Shown one piece after another: positions 6,173 through 10,057 of a stretch of 10,057 nucleotides of DNA; the stretch's first letter is position 1; each line of letters starts with the position of its first letter. The stretch is from an uncultured Alphaproteobacteria bacterium (GTDB lineage: Bacteria; Pseudomonadota; Alphaproteobacteria; Rickettsiales; UBA1997), in the NCBI GenBank assembly GCA_903898475.1, contig CAIUFU010000208.1, forward strand, positions 1 to 10,057, in the 5' to 3' direction. The position numbers and the translations under genes were made by a program. The notes under the pieces were generated by a model, which did not search any database, had not been told where the DNA came from, and worked only from the letters and a program-made list of their open reading frames with translations.

Positions 6173-7947
6173 TATCTCATCTCCTCGAGAGGTTTAACGT
6201 TAAAAATTTCTAGTGCAGTTGCGATAATTTTTCTTGTCGCCAAAACCAAATAGATGCGCGCTAACGTAACTTGCAAATCATCTTTAATGATGAATTTCAA
6301 TTCAGGATTTTCGCTGCCTTTATTCCACAAAGCGTGAAATTCTGCGGCAAGTTCTTGTAGGTAAAAAGCGATGCGGTGTGGTTCAAAACTCACAGCCGAC
6401 ATCTCAATAATGCGTGGAAAATTGGCGATTTTTTTGATTAGTTCGATTTCAGATTCGTCGCGTAGATTTTCTAGAATTGCCGCGTCAATTTTTTCTGGAA
6501 TTGCAATATTTTCCGACTGCAAATTTCTCAAAACCGAGCAGCAACGCGCGTGCGCATATTGCACGTAAAAAATCGGATTGTCTTTTGATTGCTCAATTAC
6601 TTTCGCCAAATCGAAATCAAAAGGCGCGTCGTTTTTGCGGGTTAGCATGATGAAACGCAAAGCGTCAGCGCCAACTTCTTCGATTACTTCGCGCGCTGTA
6701 ATGAAATTTCCGGCGCGCTTCGACATTTTTAAAGGCTCGCCGTTTTTAACAAATTTTACCATCTGACATAAAATCACTTTCAACTGCGCTTGGTCATTGG
6801 TGAGGGCTTTAACAACGGCGGCTAATCTTTTGACGTAGCCCGCGTGGTCGTAGCCCAAAGGCATGATGAAAGTTTTAGCGCCGCGTTCAAATTTGCTGCG
6901 CACGTAGGCCATGTCGCCGGCCAAATAAGTGAAACTTCCGTCAGCTTTTTTGACGACGCGATCTTGATCGTCGCCAAATCTTGTTGAGGCAAAAAGAGTT
7001 TGGTTTTGGTCGTCGTAATCCTCAGGTGTAGCGCCTACACCTTTTTCAGTTTTTGGTGCTTCTAATTTTCCTTCAAAAATTAAACCTTGCTTGCGCAAGA
7101 TTTCGACCGTTTCAGCGATGCGATTAGTGTCGTGTAAATTGGTTTTTTCTGAGAAATAGCTATCATGCTTGATGCCAAGAGCCAGTAAGTCAGATTTAAT
7201 CATTTCGATCATCGAATTAACCACGAAATCACGAATTTCTAAAAGCACTTCTGCTTCATTTTTATCGATTAATTTTTCGCCGAATTTTTCTTTTAGAGAA
7301 ACGCCAACTTCAATTAAATAAACACCGGGATAAAGCCCTTCGCCGATTTCAACTTTGCGGCCGCAAGCCTGCAAATAGCGCAAATAAGCCGATTTGAGCA
7401 AAGTGTTAATTTGGCTGCCAGCGTCATTAATGTAATATTCTTTCAAAACATCGTAGCCAACTTTTTGCAAAAGTGAGGCTAAAACATCGCCGTAAATTGC
7501 GCCGCGAGTGTGGCCAACGTGGATTGGGCCCGTAGGGTTGGGGGACGCATATTCCAAATTAATTTTCTCGCCGTGGCCGAGATTAGGAAATTGGAATTTT
7601 TTTTCTTCGAGAAGGTTGGAAATGATTTTGTAAAAAATTTGGTTCTTCAAAAAAATATTGATGAATCCGGGCCCCGCAATTTCAAGCTTCACCACATTTT
7701 CGTCAGTGATGTTTTCGATAATTTTTTGTGCCAATTTTCTTGGGTTATTTAGGCTTTCAATGGCGGCGAATTTTTTGGTGACAATCATTGCAATGTTGCA
7801 GGCTAAATCGCCGTGCGAGCGCTCTTTTGCTGGCTCAACTGTGAAGTTTTTTAAATCAGCGTCTGAGATTTCAAGGTGATTTTCTTGGGCAATTTTTTGC
7901 AGGGAAGCCGCAAAAACTTCTTTGAAAGAGGTAAAAATATTGAGCAC
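6172..7947 (-). CDS. argS: Arginyl-tRNA synthetase
   Basis: The enzyme charges tRNA-Arg with arginine using ATP in the cytoplasm. The 591-residue length is normal for the bacterial class I ArgRS. The N-terminal additional domain (about 1-115) includes SHGDLACNIAM and ends KLEIAGPGFINIFL. The HIGH-type motif is SPNPTGPIHVGHTRG, with HVGH at 143-146. The catalytic domain shows YYINDAGSQI (171-180), DYDDQNQTLFASTRFGDD, YLAGDMAYVR and YDHAGYVKRL, and the KMSK loop is at 407-410 (LKMSKRAGNF). The anticodon-binding region shows QYAHAR (463-468) and the usual ending ATALEIFNVKPLEEMR. The start is GTG (7945-7947), matching the family N-terminus; no Shine-Dalgarno is clear. It is divergent from the ABC exporter and overlaps the SPOR gene by one base. 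Nothing is missing. Confidence 0.97.
   Translation of the reverse strand: MLNIFTSFKEVFAASLQKIAQENHLEISDADLKNFTVEPAKERSHGDLACNIAMIVTKKFAAIESLNNPRKLAQKIIENITDENVVKLEIAGPGFINIFLKNQIFYKIISNLLEEKKFQFPNLGHGEKINLEYASPNPTGPIHVGHTRGAIYGDVLASLLQKVGYDVLKEYYINDAGSQINTLLKSAYLRYLQACGRKVEIGEGLYPGVYLIEVGVSLKEKFGEKLIDKNEAEVLLEIRDFVVNSMIEMIKSDLLALGIKHDSYFSEKTNLHDTNRIAETVEILRKQGLIFEGKLEAPKTEKGVGATPEDYDDQNQTLFASTRFGDDQDRVVKKADGSFTYLAGDMAYVRSKFERGAKTFIMPLGYDHAGYVKRLAAVVKALTNDQAQLKVILCQMVKFVKNGEPLKMSKRAGNFITAREVIEEVGADALRFIMLTRKNDAPFDFDLAKVIEQSKDNPIFYVQYAHARCCSVLRNLQSENIAIPEKIDAAILENLRDESEIELIKKIANFPRIIEMSAVSFEPHRIAFYLQELAAEFHALWNKGSENPELKFIIKDDLQVTLARIYLVLATRKIIATALEIFNVKPLEEMR
6181..6186 (-). promoter_or_regulatory. 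Ribosome binding site of the SPOR gene
   Basis: On the - strand GAGGAG ends eight bases before the ATG of the SPOR gene and lies inside the last argS codons (Leu-Glu-Glu). It is the only clear Shine-Dalgarno in the window and supports re-initiation after argS. Confidence 0.8.
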
Positions 7948-7950
7948 TGG

Positions 7951-8049
7951 AAATTAAGAATTAAGAATTAGATTGTGTAAGCAAAGATGCTGCTGAAGTA
8001 ATACACACAAGCCTAAATTCTAAATTCTTAAATCGAAATTCCTAATTTT
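7951..8049. repeat. AT-rich heptad inverted repeat between argS and the ABC exporter
   Basis: The left arm has AATTAAG, AATTAAG and AATTAGA at 7952-7972. The right part has AAATTCT, AAATTCT, TAAATCG, AAATTCC and TAATTTT at 8015-8049. The arms are imperfect inverted copies, extended inward by TTGTGTA (7973-7979) against TACACACAA (8002-8010), leaving a central segment of about 20 bases. Both divergent promoters should lie here, but I find no well-spaced -35/-10 pair. It shares layout and heptad sequence with 4591-4669. Confidence 0.65.
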
Positions 8050-9825
8050 ATGTCACAAGAATCCAAGCCGATAAACTATGATAGCACGTGGTATTTAGCT
8101 AAGCGCATTACCAAAGAATATATTTTTCCGCATTGGAAAACTTTTATGGTTTCGATTTCTTTGATGTTGGTGATTGCGGCGACCACCTCTCTGAATGCTT
8201 GGCTGATTAAGCCGGCGCTCGATTCAGTATTCGTTGAAAAAAATACTAACGCTTTAATCATCATTCCGATCGTAGTTTTAATCATCACGGTGGTGAAGGG
8301 GTTTTCTACTTACTTTCAACTTTTAACCATGAACGTTTTGTCGCTACGCATCATGTCTGATTTGCGTATTCGACTTTACTCACACTTCATCAAGTCAGAT
8401 ATTTCTAAGCTGCACAGCAAATCTTCCGGTGACATGATGGCGAGTGTCCTAAACGAGGTGAACTCAATTGTTGGCGTGATCAACACGGTGTTAAATGGTT
8501 TTGTGAAGCAGCTTTTAACCTTGTTGGCGTTGATTGCAGTGATGTTTCACCAAAGTCTTGAACTGGCCTTGGTTGCTTTCATCGGCTTTCCTTTGGCGGG
8601 TTATCCAATTTACAAATTGGGTCGCAGATTGCGCAAATTATCTTTCAAAAACCAAGAAATGTCAGGCAAGTTTAACTCGCAAATGAGTGACACTTTGCAA
8701 TATTCTAAGCTAGTAAAAGCCTATCACTGTGAAGATTTTGAAGTGAGAAGAATGTCGCAAATCGTTGAAAGCATTTTTGCCATGGGCAAAAAAATATCGC
8801 GTATTTCTTTGATTGCGTCTCCTTTCGTTGAAAGCTTGGCGGGCGTTGGTATTGCTGCGGTGATTTGGTATGGCGGACATCAAGTTATTACCGGACAAAC
8901 AACACCGGGTGCCTTCTTCTCCTTTTTTGCTGCGATGATGATGGCTTACAAACCTCTCAAATCAGTTTCTAACATGAACTCGGGAGTGCAGATGGGACTT
9001 GCCGCGGCGAGCCGTCTTTATCAAACTTTTGATGAAAAAGCGACCATTGTTGATAAATCAAATGCAGTTTCTTTGACCGGAGTCAAAGGCGAAATCGAAT
9101 TTGAAAATGTGCAATTTAGCTACGTTGAAGATAGAGCGGCGCTAAAAAATGTTAGCTTCAAAATTGAGGCGGGCAAAACCATCGCGCTGGTTGGACATTC
9201 GGGAGGTGGCAAATCGACAATCATGAATATGATTTTGCGCTTCTACGATCCACAAGGTGGCGCGGTGAAATTGGATTCGCATGATATTCGTGATCTTACT
9301 TTGAAATCTCTGCGCAGCTCAATGTCGGTGGTGAATCAAGAGGTGATGTTGTTTGACGACACGATTCTAGAAAATATCCGCTACGGCAAAGAAGACGCCA
9401 CTGAAGAGCAAATTATTAATGCGGCAAAAATGGCAGAAGCCGATGAATTTATCCAAGAATTGCCAGAAAAATATCACGCCAAAGTTGGGCAAAATGGTAT
9501 TCGTCTGTCAGGTGGTCAGCGCCAAAGAATCGCGATTGCACGCGCTATTCTCTATGATGCGCCGATTTTGCTTTTGGATGAAGCAACCTCAGCTTTGGAT
9601 CCGATTTCAGAAAAATTAATCAAAGATGCTTTGGCAAAATTAACTAAAAATAGAACCACCGTGGTAATTGCTCACCGTCTTTCAACCGTGATTCACGCCG
9701 ATAAAATTGTGGTGATTTCAAATGGTACAATTGTTGAGCAAGGCACGCACCAAGAGCTGTTAGATCAAGGTGGCGCTTATGCCAATTTATATCTGAAGCA
9801 ATTCGAAATCAGTGCGAGCGACTAA
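8050..9825 (+). CDS. MsbA-type ABC exporter (fused permease and ATPase)
   Basis: This is a half-transporter that would dimerise in the inner membrane and export a hydrophobic substrate, such as lipid A-core as MsbA does, or a drug. The 591 residues hold a type IV exporter membrane domain (about 28-320, six helices, the first at about 31-53) and a complete nucleotide-binding domain (about 345-585). Seen motifs are Walker A GHSGGGKST at 382-390, the Q-loop Gln430 in VVNQEVMLF, signature LSGGQ at 486-490, Walker B ILLLDE at 506-511 followed by the D-loop SALD, and the switch His542 in IAHRLST. The catalytic Glu511 is present, so the site should be active. The substrate cannot be told from sequence; MsbA is favoured by length and overall pattern, but no lipid A gene is adjacent. 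ATG 8050 has no visible Shine-Dalgarno. The stop overlaps the next small gene by one base. Confidence 0.93.
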   Translation: MSQESKPINYDSTWYLAKRITKEYIFPHWKTFMVSISLMLVIAATTSLNAWLIKPALDSVFVEKNTNALIIIPIVVLIITVVKGFSTYFQLLTMNVLSLRIMSDLRIRLYSHFIKSDISKLHSKSSGDMMASVLNEVNSIVGVINTVLNGFVKQLLTLLALIAVMFHQSLELALVAFIGFPLAGYPIYKLGRRLRKLSFKNQEMSGKFNSQMSDTLQYSKLVKAYHCEDFEVRRMSQIVESIFAMGKKISRISLIASPFVESLAGVGIAAVIWYGGHQVITGQTTPGAFFSFFAAMMMAYKPLKSVSNMNSGVQMGLAAASRLYQTFDEKATIVDKSNAVSLTGVKGEIEFENVQFSYVEDRAALKNVSFKIEAGKTIALVGHSGGGKSTIMNMILRFYDPQGGAVKLDSHDIRDLTLKSLRSSMSVVNQEVMLFDDTILENIRYGKEDATEEQIINAAKMAEADEFIQELPEKYHAKVGQNGIRLSGGQRQRIAIARAILYDAPILLLDEATSALDPISEKLIKDALAKLTKNRTTVVIAHRLSTVIHADKIVVISNGTIVEQGTHQELLDQGGAYANLYLKQFEISASD

Positions 9826-9980
9826 TGAAAAGAGAAGCGGAAAGAGAGCAAAGACAGCGCGAAAAAAAACAGCAGAAAAAAGATTTGTCAGCGGCGCTTA
9901 GAAAAAATTTGATGCGCAGAAAATCTGGGGATCAGAAGAGCGATGCGGAGATTGTGGTGGAAGGATCTTCTTCGAAATAA
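9825..9980 (+). CDS. Small basic protein coupled to the ABC exporter
   Basis: A 51-codon frame opens at the ATG of a TAATG overlap with the exporter stop and ends with TAA at 9978-9980. The product is very hydrophilic. Residues 1-20 are almost all Lys, Arg, Glu and Gln (MKREAEREQRQREKKQQKKD); then comes LSAALRKNLMRRKS (21-34) and an acidic tail. The LSAALRKNLMRRK core resembles a short 'ALRxNLxRRK' segment I recall from small uncharacterised alphaproteobacterial proteins, which favours a real gene. A helical, possibly nucleic-acid- or membrane-surface-binding peptide is possible, but I do not know a function. It has no signal peptide or membrane helix. Confidence 0.65.
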   Translation: MKREAEREQRQREKKQQKKDLSAALRKNLMRRKSGDQKSDAEIVVEGSSSK

Positions 9981-9992
9981 AATAACGTTATA

Positions 9993-10057
9993 GGTCCCTG
10001 AGCAAAGCTTAAAGTCGTCGAAGGGCCTGGAACTCGAATGGTTCCGGCCCTTCGACG
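9993..10057. repeat. GC-rich palindrome, REP-like, cut by the window end
   Basis: CGTCGAAGGGCCTGGAAC (10016-10033) pairs with GTTCCGGCCCTTCGACG (10041-10057) across a 7-base loop, with one bulged T: about 17 pairs. Just upstream GGTCCCT (9993-9999) could instead pair with AGGGCC (10022-10027), giving an alternative fold. It may act as terminator for the exporter operon, but no T-tract is visible. The arm reaches the last base, so the repeat probably continues. Confidence 0.8.

Noticed and set aside
7510..7879. Two + strand frames opposite argS
   Set aside because: They are antisense to a well-conserved enzyme and show no motifs.
7973..8004. Promoter TTGTGT/TAATAC for the exporter
   Set aside because: The spacer would be 20 bases, too long for a standard sigma-70 promoter, and the region is repetitive.
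4591..8049. The two AT-rich repeats as a CRISPR or a transposon pair
   Set aside because: Units are 7 bases without unique spacers, and the genes between them are housekeeping genes with no transposase.

Overview
The window looks like chromosomal DNA from a low-GC alphaproteobacterium. This is an inference from three things: an argS gene translationally coupled to an inner-membrane SPOR protein, a HIT protein of the QxHxH type I associate with alphaproteobacteria, and SdhE. Low GC and short intergenic spaces fit a Rickettsiales-like or otherwise streamlined lineage, but no marker here fixes the order. There are eight protein genes, no RNA gene, no insertion sequence and no CRISPR array. No gene-free stretch exceeds about 100 bases.

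Region 1 (1-2819, + strand) is one long gene whose start lies outside the window. It encodes a type IV prepilin-like N-terminus carrying a very large exported part: a LamG/concanavalin-like region, about five Cys-rich sushi-like repeats with an EGF-like insert, and a roughly 260-residue poly-glycine domain ending in GIVIIRY. It is the most unusual object here and probably a pilus- or pseudopilus-tethered surface protein.

Region 2 (2897-5324) holds recN on the - strand, divergent from a HIT-family nucleotide-binding protein gene and sdhE, which overlap by 20 bases on the + strand. Region 3 (5369-7947, - strand) is an argS-SPOR operon joined by a TAATG overlap. It converges on sdhE across a 10-bp perfect hairpin that resembles dispersed REP-type palindromes. 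Region 4 (8050-9980, + strand) is a full-length MsbA-type ABC exporter coupled by another TAATG overlap to a 51-codon basic protein. The window ends inside a strong GC-rich palindrome.

The genes do not form one pathway. recN (DNA repair), argS (translation), sdhE (respiratory complex II assembly) and the exporter (envelope lipid or drug export) are housekeeping, while the first gene is accessory. The non-coding parts are notable: both divergent intergenic regions (4583-4669 and 7948-8049) are built of AT-rich heptads of AATTNNN type arranged as imperfect inverted repeats, and three GC-richer palindromes (2803-2859, 5328-5359, 10016-10057) sit at gene ends. I see no defence system or other obviously new multi-gene system; the best candidate for novelty is the prepilin fusion protein.
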